Below, one piece after another: positions 9,077 through 17,128 of a DNA stretch of 64,000 nucleotides. The stretch covers positions 1-64,000 of the forward strand of contig JAEUVY010000067.1 of the NCBI GenBank assembly GCA_016786565.1, in the 5' to 3' direction. The stretch is from Flavipsychrobacter sp. (GTDB lineage Bacteria; Bacteroidota; Bacteroidia; Chitinophagales; Chitinophagaceae). The position numbers and the translations under genes are program-made. The notes under the pieces were generated by a model. That model made no database searches. It saw only the letters and a list, made by a program, of their open reading frames with translations, and was not told the DNA's origin. Every line of letters begins with the position of its first letter. Positions within the stretch are counted from its first letter, which is position 1.

Positions 9077-9134
9077 TGTGAGCCGAATAACTCCTCTATT
9101 CGGCTCATGAAAATGGAAAATGTGAGCCGAATAA
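9077..9134. repeat. Direct repeat TGTGAGCCGAATAA (two copies) with a hairpin
   Basis: TGTGAGCCGAATAA occurs at 9077-9090 and again at 9121-9134. The first copy also forms a perfect 10-bp inverted repeat, GAGCCGAATA (9080-9089) with TATTCGGCTC (9097-9106), around a 7-base loop. The hairpin may end the GT2 transcript but has no U-run; the second direct copy is unexplained and could be an operator for the msbA-like gene. Confidence 0.7.
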
Positions 9135-9211
9135 GGGCATTTCCGATCTGAAATCGTGTCGGGAAGTAGGTGTGCAGTTTGGAAATACGGCGCAGCTATG
9201 CCGATTAACTG

Positions 9212-9219
9212 TAATTTTG
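9212..9219 (+). promoter_or_regulatory. -7 box (TAATTTTG) of the MsbA-like gene
   Basis: TAATTTTG matches the consensus and ends 11 bases before the ATG at 9231. It lies downstream of the TGTGAGCCGAATAA repeats. Confidence 0.5.
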
Positions 9220-9230
9220 CCGCTTAATAC

Positions 9231-11036
9231 ATGAAAAAAATATCAAGGCTTCTTCAATATCTCTCAGAGTATAAGGGGAAGATATTACTGTACTTCGCGG
9301 CAAACCTGCTGGGCATTCTTTTTGGTCTGCTCACTATCATTATGATAGGGCCGGTATTGCAGGTGCTGTTCAACGCCAGCGTGCCGAATGTGAAGCCGGG
9401 AGCACAGACAGGGGTGCAGCAGCAGGTGACCGCCTACATTAACGACATCGTCATGCAGCAAGACAAGATGACGGCACTTGCCTATGTGTGTATTGCGGTG
9501 GTGGTCTTTACTGTGCTGAAGAACCTGTTTCTGTATATAGCGGTGTATATTCTGAACCCGTTGCGGAATGCCGTTCTGCGACGCCTGCGCAACGATCTGT
9601 TCACGAAGACGCTGTCGCTGCCGATCGGGTTTTTTACAGAGGAGCGCAAGGGAGACCTTATTTCGAAGATGACGAATGACATCAACGAAGTGGAGCTCTC
9701 TATCATGAGTGTGCTGGAGGTGTTCATCAGAGAGCCGCTGACCATTATCGTTTACATCACCATGATGCTGGTGACGAATTATCAGCTTACGTTGTTCCTG
9801 TTCATATTCCTGCCGGTGGCGGGACTGATAATTGGCCGGATCAGTAAGTCGCTGCGCAAATCGTCGAATGAGGCGCAACAGCATCTCAGTTCTATTATGG
9901 AGGTGATCGATGAATCGCTGGTGGGTATGCGTGTGCTGAAGGCATTTGGTGCGGAAACGCATCAGAAGCTGAAGTTCATGAAGCTGAACAATAATCTGTT
10001 CCGCACCCGCAACCAGATAGCTGCCCGCCGTGAACTGGCATCGCCACTGTCGGAGACAATGGGCATAATAGTAGCCAGCATAATACTGTGGTTTGGCGGC
10101 CGTATCGTTTTTTCGGGAACAGGTTTTTCGGGGCCTGCATTCATTACCTACATCGGTATGTTCTGGATGATCATAGCGCCGTTCAAGAACCTTTCATCAG
10201 CATTCTCTAATGTGCAGAAGGGCACTGCGGCACTGGACAGGATAGAAGGACTGCTGGCAGTAGAGAATGCCATCACCGATGCGCCTGATGCCAAGCCGAT
10301 ACAGTCGTTTGAGCGTGAGATCACCTTCAGGAATGTGAGCTTTTCTTATGGCGAACGCAAAGTGCTGGACGGCATAGACCTGACGATACCCAAGGGTAAG
10401 ACCGTGGCACTTGTGGGAGCATCAGGTGCGGGCAAGTCGACGCTGGTGGACCTGATACCGCGCTTTCATGATGTGAGCGGCGGAGAGATACTGATAGACG
10501 GTGTGAATGTGAAGCAGTGCAAGATTGAGGACCTGCGCAGGCTGACGGGTGTAGTGAGTCAGGATCCGATATTGTTCAACGATACGCTGTATAACAATAT
10601 CACGTTGGGTACAGGCGGCGCTACACAGGAACGAGTGGAAGAAGCTGCCCGCATAGCCCATGCAGACAAATTCATTCTGCAAAAGCCGGAGGGATACCAG
10701 ACCTATGCCGGTGACCGTGGTGCAAGGCTGAGCGGTGGTGAGCGCCAGAGGATAACGATAGCGCGTGCTGTGCTGAAGAACCCGCCTATTCTGATACTGG
10801 ATGAAGCCACTTCATCGCTGGACACGGAAAGTGAGCGTATTGTGCAGGATGCCATCAACACACTGATGAAGAACAGGACATGTGTGGTGATAGCACACCG
10901 CTTATCGACCGTGCAGCATGCCGACGAGATAATAGTGATGGAGAAAGGCAGGATAGTGGAGCGGGGAACGCACTATAATCTTTTGGAGGCTGGTGGTATC
11001 TACAAACGTCTTGTAGAGATGCAGCAGGTGAAGTAA
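9231..11036 (+). CDS. ABC exporter, MsbA-type (lipid A/lipid flippase family)
   Basis: A 601-residue half-transporter with an N-terminal six-helix membrane domain (about residues 20-330) fused to an ATPase domain (about 360-601). The ATPase carries Walker A GASGAGKST at 396-404, the Q-loop in VVSQDPILFN near 441, signature LSGGERQ at 500-506, Walker B ILILDE at 520-525, and the switch His in VIAHRLS at 556. In the inner membrane such dimers flip lipid A or other lipids or export hydrophobic compounds. Length and order match MsbA-like proteins. The neighbouring LpxD-like gene supports a lipid A role, but other substrates are possible. Confidence 0.92.
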   Translation: MKKISRLLQYLSEYKGKILLYFAANLLGILFGLLTIIMIGPVLQVLFNASVPNVKPGAQTGVQQQVTAYINDIVMQQDKMTALAYVCIAVVVFTVLKNLFLYIAVYILNPLRNAVLRRLRNDLFTKTLSLPIGFFTEERKGDLISKMTNDINEVELSIMSVLEVFIREPLTIIVYITMMLVTNYQLTLFLFIFLPVAGLIIGRISKSLRKSSNEAQQHLSSIMEVIDESLVGMRVLKAFGAETHQKLKFMKLNNNLFRTRNQIAARRELASPLSETMGIIVASIILWFGGRIVFSGTGFSGPAFITYIGMFWMIIAPFKNLSSAFSNVQKGTAALDRIEGLLAVENAITDAPDAKPIQSFEREITFRNVSFSYGERKVLDGIDLTIPKGKTVALVGASGAGKSTLVDLIPRFHDVSGGEILIDGVNVKQCKIEDLRRLTGVVSQDPILFNDTLYNNITLGTGGATQERVEEAARIAHADKFILQKPEGYQTYAGDRGARLSGGERQRITIARAVLKNPPILILDEATSSLDTESERIVQDAINTLMKNRTCVVIAHRLSTVQHADEIIVMEKGRIVERGTHYNLLEAGGIYKRLVEMQQVK

Positions 11037-11068
11037 TAGTGCAGAACAGGCGGCTCCACCGTATGCTA

Positions 11069-11590
11069 CTATTGTTTGAAGCCGATCCGCTTTCTGTTTT
11101 CCCATGTTTTCTGTTCTGCCTTTTCGTCAAGCAGGTTTTCAATGGCATCGTATATACCGGAGAGTTGCGAATCGTGCTCGCTGATACGCTGTTTTATTTC
11201 CTTTAATTGCTCATGAATGTCCATGTGAAGGACGGTTGCCCGCCTTATGGCAACAAATGCGCGCATAATGGCAATATTCATGTTTATCGCTTTGTCGGAG
11301 CTTAGAATTCCGCTGAGCATTGCAACCCCCTGCTCTGTAAAGGCAAAAGGCGTAACACCGGTATTTCTTTTGGTTTGAGATGCGGTAACAATCTGTGACC
11401 GCATCAGGTTCCATTCATCTACGGAGAGCCTGAACATAAAATCATCGGGGAACCGTTTAATATTACGTTTTACTGCCTGATTCAATGCTTTAGTGGGCAC
11501 TTCATACAGTTCCGCGAGATCGTAATCGAGCATGACACGCACGCCCCTGAACTCATATATCTTGTTTTCGATGGCAGACATCATTTTCAT
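11069..11590 (-). CDS. ORF6N-domain protein
   Basis: A 173-residue protein starting at the ATG at 11590. Residues about 6-90 match the ORF6N domain first known from phage antirepressor-like proteins: IYEFRGVRVMLDYDLAELYEV, NIKRFPDDFMFRLS and the later GVTPFAFTEQGVAMLSGIL. The C-terminal part (IHEQLKEIKQRISEHDSQL) is a likely coiled coil. Such proteins are presumed DNA-binding and are common as single chromosomal genes in Bacteroidota. It is divergent from the LpxD-like gene and sits alone between two lipid A-related genes, with no phage genes nearby, so it is either a stranded phage remnant or a domesticated regulator. An upstream in-frame ATG at 11632 is less likely. Confidence 0.88.
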   Translation of the reverse strand: MKMMSAIENKIYEFRGVRVMLDYDLAELYEVPTKALNQAVKRNIKRFPDDFMFRLSVDEWNLMRSQIVTASQTKRNTGVTPFAFTEQGVAMLSGILSSDKAINMNIAIMRAFVAIRRATVLHMDIHEQLKEIKQRISEHDSQLSGIYDAIENLLDEKAEQKTWENRKRIGFKQ

Positions 11591-11660
11591 GGAACGAGAG
11601 GATAAGTTTGATGGTAAAACGAATGTAGACAATCAAAAAAATTATACAAAACAGATACTG

Positions 11661-11668
11661 TATTTTTG
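11661..11668 (+). promoter_or_regulatory. -7 box (TATTTTTG) of the LpxD-like gene
   Basis: TATTTTTG is an exact consensus match and ends 17 bases before the ATG at 11686. An ACAG-ATA-CTGT dyad immediately precedes and overlaps its first base region (11651-11661), a possible operator. Confidence 0.55.
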
Positions 11669-11685
11669 TTTCAAATAGAAGGGAT

Positions 11686-12639
11686 ATGAAGTTTGAACAA
11701 GGTGTGCCCGTGCAGTGGGTAGCTGAATTTACCGGTGCCAAGTTGGTGGGAAACACTACCCAGATGGCTACCGGCATTAACGAGATACATAAGGTGACGA
11801 ACGGAGATATTTCGTTCGTTGACTTTGAGAAATATTATAACGCCTGTCTGAACTCGGCGGCGACCATCATTATCATCAACAAAGAGGTTGAATGCCCCGA
11901 GGGTAAGACGTTGCTGGTAACGGCAGACCCGTTCAGCGCCTATGTGAAACTGGTGAAGCATTTCCGTCCGTTTGAGCCGGCCAATAAGATGATAAGTGAC
12001 ACGGCTGTGATAGGTGAGGGAACGCATCTGCAGCCGGGTGTGTTTGTTGGCAATAATGTGCGTATAGGCAGCAATTGTCTGATACATCCGAATGTGACCA
12101 TCTATGACCATACGGTGATAGGTGATAATGTGATCATTCATGCAGGAACGGTGCTTGGTGCTGACGCGTTCTACTTCAAGCGCAGGAAGGACAGGGAGAT
12201 GCAGTATGATAAGATGGAAAGCTGCGGAAGGGTGATCATTGAGGACAATGTGGAAATAGGTGCCGGCTGCACGATAGACAAGGGGGTGAGCGGCGATACA
12301 ATAATAGGAGCCGGCAGCAAGCTGGACAACCATATACATGTGGGTCATGGCGCGGTGATAGGGAAGAACTGTTTGTTTGCCGCACAGGTGGGCATAGGCG
12401 GCAAGGCCATTATAGAAGATGAAGTTATACTGTGGGGACAGGTGGGTGTGAGTAAAGATCTGGTAGTGGGCAAGGGTGCTGTGGTAATGGCACAAAGTGG
12501 TGTGCCGGCAAGCATAGAGGGAGGAAGGTCTTACTTCGGTTCTCCGGTGGGAGAGGCGCGGCCTAAGATGAAAGAGCTGGCATGGATCAAACGCATACCG
12601 GAATTGTGGGAGAAGGTGTATGGAAATAAAGACATTTAA
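11686..12639 (+). CDS. lpxD: LpxD-like UDP-3-O-acylglucosamine N-acyltransferase
   Basis: A 317-residue left-handed beta-helix acyltransferase that adds the N-linked hydroxyacyl chain to UDP-3-O-acylglucosamine in lipid A synthesis in the cytoplasm. An N-terminal uridine-binding-like domain (residues 1-100) is followed by hexapeptide repeats such as AVIGEGTHLQPG, NVRIGSNCLIHPN and AVIGKNCLFA. The likely catalytic histidine is H221 in NHIHVGHG, at the position of the family's QIAHNV motif. It is not in the usual lpxD-lpxC/fabZ-lpxA arrangement; the neighbours are an ORF6N protein and a GNAT enzyme. It may therefore be a second copy with another acyl or sugar substrate. Confidence 0.85.
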   Translation: MKFEQGVPVQWVAEFTGAKLVGNTTQMATGINEIHKVTNGDISFVDFEKYYNACLNSAATIIIINKEVECPEGKTLLVTADPFSAYVKLVKHFRPFEPANKMISDTAVIGEGTHLQPGVFVGNNVRIGSNCLIHPNVTIYDHTVIGDNVIIHAGTVLGADAFYFKRRKDREMQYDKMESCGRVIIEDNVEIGAGCTIDKGVSGDTIIGAGSKLDNHIHVGHGAVIGKNCLFAAQVGIGGKAIIEDEVILWGQVGVSKDLVVGKGAVVMAQSGVPASIEGGRSYFGSPVGEARPKMKELAWIKRIPELWEKVYGNKDI

Positions 12640-12657
12640 TGCCCTATATCCCCGTTA

Positions 12658-13203
12658 ATGATCGCTATTGATGAACATCTGATACTGCGACCCTATGAGG
12701 TGGCAGATTTTGAAGCGCTGTTTGCGGCAGTGGACCGCTCGCGCCAACACCTGGGCAAGTGGCTGCCGTGGGTAGCCGCAACTACACGGCCCGAACACTC
12801 GATGGAGTTTATTCAGAGATGTATGCAGGAATTGCACGACCAGGAATCGCTGGTGATGGGTGTGTTCTATGACGGTGAGCTGATAGGCGGTGTGGGCATG
12901 CATGAATGGCAGCACGATACGAAGCGGGCTCAGGTAGGTTACTGGATAAGCAAGGACCATGAGGGACGCGGCATTGTGACCCGATCGCTGGAGGGGTTTA
13001 TAGGATATTTGTTTTCGGCGGTGGGGCTGAACAAGGTAGAGATACACTATGTAGCGGCCAATAAACGCAGCGGAGCGGTGGCTCAGCGGCTGGGATTTGT
13101 GACGGAAGGGCTTATAAGGCAAAGCGCTATGCGCAATGGGATGGCGGAAGATGTGGTAGTGACGGGATTGCTGCGGCAGGAATGGAAACAGAGCCGGAGA
13201 TAA
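12658..13203 (+). CDS. GNAT-family N-acetyltransferase (RimJ/RimL-like)
   Basis: A 181-residue acetyltransferase of the RimJ/RimL group, which acetylates ribosomal-protein N-termini or small amines using acetyl-CoA. Family marks are LRPYEVADFEALF at the N-terminus, GGVGMHEWQHDTKRAQVGYWISKDHEGRGIVTRS (strand 4 and the acetyl-CoA loop with the GRG pyrophosphate-binding turn) around residues 80-112, and AANKRSGAVAQRLGF near 140. It starts 18 bases after the LpxD-like stop and may be co-transcribed. The substrate is unknown. Confidence 0.9.
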   Translation: MIAIDEHLILRPYEVADFEALFAAVDRSRQHLGKWLPWVAATTRPEHSMEFIQRCMQELHDQESLVMGVFYDGELIGGVGMHEWQHDTKRAQVGYWISKDHEGRGIVTRSLEGFIGYLFSAVGLNKVEIHYVAANKRSGAVAQRLGFVTEGLIRQSAMRNGMAEDVVVTGLLRQEWKQSRR

Positions 13204-13264
13204 AAGAAAAACGGCAAGACACTACCTGAATATTAAATAATAAAGTATTTTGCATAGCATAAGT

Positions 13265-13447
13265 ATGAAAAACAGGATCGTTTTATTGGCAGCATTAGCG
13301 GTGTTGATCTTTGCATCGGGCTGCGGGCGTACGATATACCGGGGTAAGGTGTATAAGAGCAATAAGTATGTAAAATCGAAACAACGCTATCATTTCTGGC
13401 ACAGTCATGGTGCCCGTCCGCGCAACCACCACGGAGGTTACTGGTAG
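13265..13447 (+). CDS. Small lipoprotein (60 residues)
   Basis: A short exported lipoprotein: the signal MKNRIVLLAALAVLIFASGC ends in a lipobox with Cys20. The 40 mature residues are basic and rich in Tyr, His, Ser and Lys (YRGKVYKSNKYVKSKQRYH, then HHGGYW at the end). The ATG at 13265 is chosen because it starts the signal directly; an upstream in-frame ATG at 13250 adds five residues. A strong terminator follows 24 bases after the stop, so this is probably its own transcription unit or the end of the lpxD-GNAT one. No known family is recognised. Confidence 0.72.
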   Translation: MKNRIVLLAALAVLIFASGCGRTIYRGKVYKSNKYVKSKQRYHFWHSHGARPRNHHGGYW

Positions 13448-13470
13448 CAGATACCGAATTCATAAAATGG

Positions 13471-13504
13471 AAACAGGAAGTCCGGATCGGGCTTCCTGTT
13501 TTTG
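13471..13504. terminator. Terminator between the small lipoprotein and msrB
   Basis: AAACAGGAAG (13471-13480) pairs with CTTCCTGTTT (13492-13501), with a few further pairs inside the loop, followed by a T-rich run on the plus strand. It ends the small lipoprotein transcript and may also serve the convergent msrB gene. Confidence 0.85.
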
Positions 13505-13510
13505 TTTGGT

Positions 13511-14032
13511 TTAATTTGAGTCAGGTTCGAAGTCGAGTACAGCTGAGTTCATGCAGAAGCGCTTGCCGGTGGGTGGTGGCCCGTCGTCGAAGATGTGGCC
13601 GAGATGAGATTCGCACCGGCCGCACTGCACCTCAATGCGTTCCATGCCATGAGAGTCATCGGGCAGGTAGATGACACTGTTGGGGCGGATGGCCTCGTAG
13701 AAGCTGGGCCAGCCACACGAGCTGGCAAACTTGGCGCCCGATTTGAACAGCGGATTGCCACATACCGCACAGTAGTACATTCCCTTCACATCGGTCTTCC
13801 AGTATTTGCCGGAGAAGGCATATTCGGTGCCTTTTTCGCGGGCTATGCTGTAAACGCCGGCAGAGAGGATCTTGCGCCATTCGCTGTTTGATACCCGCAG
13901 CTTGTTGGTATCGGTGCGGGAGTAGTATGGATTGTTGTTGTTCGTGCTCATTGTTTTCTTGTTTTGCGCGTTGGTACACTCTACAAAAAGCAGGGTGCAT
14001 AACATAGCGGTTGCCAAAGTCAGTTTACGCAT
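13511..14032 (-). CDS. msrB: Peptide-methionine (R)-S-oxide reductase MsrB, exported
   Basis: MsrB repairs oxidised proteins by reducing methionine-R-sulfoxide. The 173-residue product begins with a signal sequence (MRKLTLATAMLCTLLFVECTNAQ), so it acts in the periplasm or as a lipoprotein, since the VEC segment could be a lipobox. The structural zinc cysteines are in YYCAVCGNPLF (about residues 87-95) and VQCGRCESHLGHIF (about 136-146), and the catalytic cysteine is in RFCMNSAVLDF near the end. All key residues are present. It is convergent with the small lipoprotein and divergent from the photolyase. Confidence 0.94.
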   Translation of the reverse strand: MRKLTLATAMLCTLLFVECTNAQNKKTMSTNNNNPYYSRTDTNKLRVSNSEWRKILSAGVYSIAREKGTEYAFSGKYWKTDVKGMYYCAVCGNPLFKSGAKFASSCGWPSFYEAIRPNSVIYLPDDSHGMERIEVQCGRCESHLGHIFDDGPPPTGKRFCMNSAVLDFEPDSN

Positions 14033-14047
14033 AAGAAAGTATTACCC

Positions 14048-14055
14048 TAAAGATA
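14048..14055 (-). promoter_or_regulatory. -7-like box (TATCTTTA) of msrB
   Basis: The minus strand reads TATCTTTA, one base off TAnnTTTG, 15 bases before the msrB ATG. Confidence 0.3.
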
Positions 14056-14108
14056 GGGGTGAGAGGGGCATTTGAAATTGTTAAAGTTGGCCGAAAGCAA
14101 ATCTTCCA

Positions 14109-14116
14109 TAGTTTTA
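14109..14116 (+). promoter_or_regulatory. -7-like box (TAGTTTTA) immediately before the photolyase
   Basis: TAGTTTTA ends only 4 bases before the ATG at 14121. If it is a real -7 box, the mRNA would have almost no leader. Confidence 0.3.
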
Positions 14117-14120
14117 CCCT

Positions 14121-15431
14121 ATGCAGCAAAAGAGTGTAAGTATCTTCTGGTTCAGGCGCGATCTGCGGCTGAGTGACAATGCGGGATTGTATCATGCGTT
14201 GAAGAGCGGAGTACCTGTGGTACCGATCTTCATTTTTGACAAGAACATACTCAATGACCTTACAGACAAGAAAGACAAGAGGGTACAATTTATACATGAC
14301 GCACTTACAGGCATGCAAGAGCAACTGTTGCAGATGGGTAGCAGCCTGACGGTAATGTACAGCACCCCAGAGGAGGCCTTCGGGCAGTTGATGCAGACGT
14401 ATGATGTGAAGGGTGTTTATACCAACCACGACTACGAACCGTATGCACAGAAGAGAGATGAGACTGTGAGACAACTACTGGCAAACAAGGGTGTGGGTTT
14501 CAATACCTACAAAGACCAGGTGATATTTGAGAAGGGGGAAGTGATGAAGGACAATGGTACGCCCTACACGGTGTACACGCCCTATAGCAAGAAGTGGAAA
14601 GAAAGACTGAATAGTTTTTATCTGAAGCCCTACCCTACCGAGAAGTACTTTCAGCATTTTCTGAAGATGGAAAGGCAGGCGATGCCCACGCTAGCAGATA
14701 TAGGTTTTGAACCGGCGCCACACGGCATGCTGCCAATGGTGCTGGATGAGCGCATAGCAGGTGACTATGACAAGACACGCGATGTGCCTGCTATAAACGG
14801 TACCACGAAGATGGGCATTCATCTGCGCTTTGGCACGGTGAGTGTGCGCTACCTTGCCACGCGTGCACTGGCGCTGAACCCTGTGTACCTGAGCGAGCTG
14901 ATCTGGAGGGAGTTCTTTATGTGCATTCTGTGGCACTTCCCTCATGTGGTGCATGGCGCGTTCAAGAAAGAGTATGACAACATAGTGTGGCGCAATAATG
15001 AAAATGAATTCAGGAAGTGGTGTGAGGGGCAAACGGGATATCCGATAGTGGACGCCGGTATGAGGGAGCTGAATGAAACGGGTTTTATGCATAACCGTGT
15101 GCGTATGATAGTAGCCAGTTTTCTGACGAAGGACCTGCTGGTGGACTGGCGATGGGGAGAGGCATATTTTGCACAGAAGCTATTGGATTACGATCTGTCG
15201 GCCAACAACGGCAACTGGCAGTGGGCGGCCGGTTGCGGCTGCGATGCCGCACCCTACTTCAGGGTGTTCAATCCTGAGCTGCAGACACAGAAGTTTGACC
15301 CCCAAATGAGGTATGTGCGCAAGTGGGTGCCGGAGTATGATCAACTGACCTATGCGCGCCCGATAGTGGCTCATGATATGGCACGGGACAGATGCCTGAA
15401 GGTGTACAAAGAGGGGTTGGGTAAGGGGTGA
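14121..15431 (+). CDS. phrB: Deoxyribodipyrimidine photolyase
   Basis: A 436-residue photolyase/cryptochrome-family flavoprotein that splits UV-induced pyrimidine dimers using blue light. The N-terminal antenna-binding alpha/beta domain begins SIFWFRRDLRLSDNAGL at residues 7-23. The C-terminal FAD domain has TTKMGIHLRFGTVSVR, the segment LIWREFFMCILWHFP, PIVDAGMRELNETGFMHNRVRM, and the family's ANNGNWQWAAGCGCDAAPYF near residue 358-377. The arrangement fits class I CPD photolyases; a cryptochrome role cannot be excluded. It is transcribed alone, away from msrB, and both genes deal with light or oxidative damage. Confidence 0.93.
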   Translation: MQQKSVSIFWFRRDLRLSDNAGLYHALKSGVPVVPIFIFDKNILNDLTDKKDKRVQFIHDALTGMQEQLLQMGSSLTVMYSTPEEAFGQLMQTYDVKGVYTNHDYEPYAQKRDETVRQLLANKGVGFNTYKDQVIFEKGEVMKDNGTPYTVYTPYSKKWKERLNSFYLKPYPTEKYFQHFLKMERQAMPTLADIGFEPAPHGMLPMVLDERIAGDYDKTRDVPAINGTTKMGIHLRFGTVSVRYLATRALALNPVYLSELIWREFFMCILWHFPHVVHGAFKKEYDNIVWRNNENEFRKWCEGQTGYPIVDAGMRELNETGFMHNRVRMIVASFLTKDLLVDWRWGEAYFAQKLLDYDLSANNGNWQWAAGCGCDAAPYFRVFNPELQTQKFDPQMRYVRKWVPEYDQLTYARPIVAHDMARDRCLKVYKEGLGKG

Positions 15432-15485
15432 TGAGCATCACTCACAGTAATGACAACCATCACGGCGGTAGCGATCTCGCCGGGC

Positions 15486-15493
15486 TAATTTTG
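15486..15493 (+). promoter_or_regulatory. -7 box (TAATTTTG) of the Ig-like lipoprotein
   Basis: TAATTTTG matches the consensus and ends 16 bases before the ATG at 15510. Confidence 0.5.
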
Positions 15494-15509
15494 TGTAAAA
15501 TCCCGGAAT

Positions 15510-16244
15510 ATGAAGAAGACGACTTTAGTGCTCGTGATGCTTGCCGCTACGCTGGTGGGCGTGTCTTGTAAGAAGAAAGATAACAATTCATCCAGTTCTA
15601 CTGCAGGTAGTGCCCTGAGGGTATTGAAGAGCCCGACGGGACAGAACCAGACCATGAGTGCCAATATTGACGCGGATGGTTATGTGAATTTCAATGCACA
15701 GCAATTGATGGCCGATGGCGGGAGTCCGCTTCATTCTTACACATGGTCGTTGGAGTTGAGCCCTACACCACCGTCGGGTGTAACGATAACGCCTCTTACC
15801 GGAGTTGTTAACCGTGCGGGTCATGCGGCTACAGGGCTGAGTACAGGAACCAAGACGTTTAAAGTAAAGGTTAGTGATGGTACGAGCACAGCAACAGGAT
15901 CTATAGACCTGAGAATAACAGGATATACGCCCGGTCCTGCGGCAATATTGCAGCAGATAGGAGCGCCGTTTACGCTGGTTGATGGTGTGGCGGGCAAGTC
16001 ATACGGAGCATCGTTGTATGTTACCGGTGGCACACCACCCTACTCCTGGTTGCTGGATGCGAGTTATGCAGGCAGCTCTGATCTGACAGGTGCAGGTTTG
16101 ACGGTTGATGAATCGGCGGGTATAGTGCGCGGAACTATCATGAGCAGTGCCACGGGCAAGACCATCAAATTCAAGGTGATAGTTAAGGACGCTACCGGGG
16201 AGACGGCTATTGGCAGCACGGTGTACACCATCAATATCAAGTAG
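15510..16244 (+). CDS. Lipoprotein with Ig-like (putative Ig/cadherin-type) domains
   Basis: A 244-residue lipoprotein with signal MKKTTLVLVMLAATLVGVSC and lipidated Cys20, followed by KKKDNNSSSS, a flexible linker. Two beta-sandwich repeats follow: about residues 55-140 (YTWSLELSPTPPSGVTITPLTGVVN, then KTFKVKVSDGTSTATGSIDLRI) and about 150-244 (GASLYVTGGTPPYSWLLD, then GKTIKFKVIVKDATGE). The pattern of GGTPPY...GTIMSSATGKTIKFKV is typical of putative Ig (He_PIG) repeats on cell-surface proteins. No catalytic residues are visible. It is probably monocistronic. Confidence 0.85.
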   Translation: MKKTTLVLVMLAATLVGVSCKKKDNNSSSSTAGSALRVLKSPTGQNQTMSANIDADGYVNFNAQQLMADGGSPLHSYTWSLELSPTPPSGVTITPLTGVVNRAGHAATGLSTGTKTFKVKVSDGTSTATGSIDLRITGYTPGPAAILQQIGAPFTLVDGVAGKSYGASLYVTGGTPPYSWLLDASYAGSSDLTGAGLTVDESAGIVRGTIMSSATGKTIKFKVIVKDATGETAIGSTVYTINIK

Positions 16245-16278
16245 AGGGTAGCTATGGCCGGTAGTAAACCGGTATCAG

Positions 16279-17058
16279 TTACAGCAACATAAATTTATCA
16301 GCGTCTTTCAGGAAGGGCAACTTCTCGCGTATCTGTGAGAGGTTGTCCTTTTCGAGTGTTATGGTGCGAACGGCTTCTGTTTCGGTGTGTTGCCAGATGA
16401 GATCGCCCAGCGGCCCGAAGACACTGCTGTCGCCGCTGTAGTCATTTCCTTTGGCATCGGTGCCTACCCGGTTCACGCCCACTATATAACACTGGTTCTC
16501 TATGGCGCGTGCCTGCAATAGCGTGCGCCATGCAAGACTGCGTACCCGTGGCCAGTTAGCCACATAGATGGCCACATCATACTCCGCATCTTTGTTGCGC
16601 GCCCATACAGGGAAACGGAGATCGTAGCACACCATCAGGTTGATGCGCCAGCCATTTACCTGCGCTATTACCCGGTGATTGCCGGCGGCATAGTGCTGGT
16701 CTTCACCGGCAAAAGCAAACAGGTGCCGTTTGTCGTAGTGGATAATAGTGCCATCAGGCTGTATCCAGAGGAACCTGTTGTAGTAGTTGTTATCATCTTC
16801 GATGATGAGGCTGCCTGCGAGAATGCAACGATGTTTCACCGCCATTTCCTTCATCCACTTCACGGTGTTGCCGGTCATGGGTTCGGCGAGGCGTTCGGGA
16901 GACATACTGAAGCCGGTGCTGAACATCTCGGGCAGCACCACTACATGGCGCGGACCGGTGATGGAATTGAGCAGCGTTTCGTAATGGGCCAGGTTGGCAG
17001 TTTTGTCTTCCCATACTATGTGGGGCTGAATGAGCGTTATATGTAGCTGTGAGGACAT
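16279..17058 (-). CDS. Nitrilase-family omega-amidase (YafV-like)
   Basis: A 259-residue carbon-nitrogen hydrolase. The Glu-Lys-Cys catalytic triad is complete: E44 in VLPEMFSTGF, K110 in HYDKRHLF and C144 in LMVCYDLRFP. The sequence pattern (LIQPHIVWEDKTANL at the start, then VGVNRVGTDAKGNDYSGDSSVFGP) fits the omega-amidase/YafV branch, which hydrolyses alpha-ketoglutaramate or ketosuccinamate and repairs transamination by-products. It is a cytosolic enzyme with no signal peptide. It stands alone between two plus-strand exported-protein genes. The exact amide substrate is inferred from the family only. Confidence 0.92.
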   Translation of the reverse strand: MSSQLHITLIQPHIVWEDKTANLAHYETLLNSITGPRHVVVLPEMFSTGFSMSPERLAEPMTGNTVKWMKEMAVKHRCILAGSLIIEDDNNYYNRFLWIQPDGTIIHYDKRHLFAFAGEDQHYAAGNHRVIAQVNGWRINLMVCYDLRFPVWARNKDAEYDVAIYVANWPRVRSLAWRTLLQARAIENQCYIVGVNRVGTDAKGNDYSGDSSVFGPLGDLIWQHTETEAVRTITLEKDNLSQIREKLPFLKDADKFMLL

Positions 17059-17115
17059 GCGGAAGCTTGAAAAATGAACAAAAGCGAAGGCTAACAGTCA
17101 ATTAGTTGGTTTCCT

Positions 17116-17123
17116 TACATTTG
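17116..17123 (+). promoter_or_regulatory. -7 box (TACATTTG) 5 bases before a start codon
   Basis: TACATTTG is an exact consensus match and ends 5 bases before the ATG at 17129, so a transcript from here would be nearly leaderless. Confidence 0.45.
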
Positions 17124-17128
17124 TAACA

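Noticed and set aside
16257..16275. CCGGT-AGTAA-ACCGG hairpin after the Ig-like lipoprotein as a terminator
   Set aside because: The stem is five bases and has no U-run; it could form but is too weak to call.
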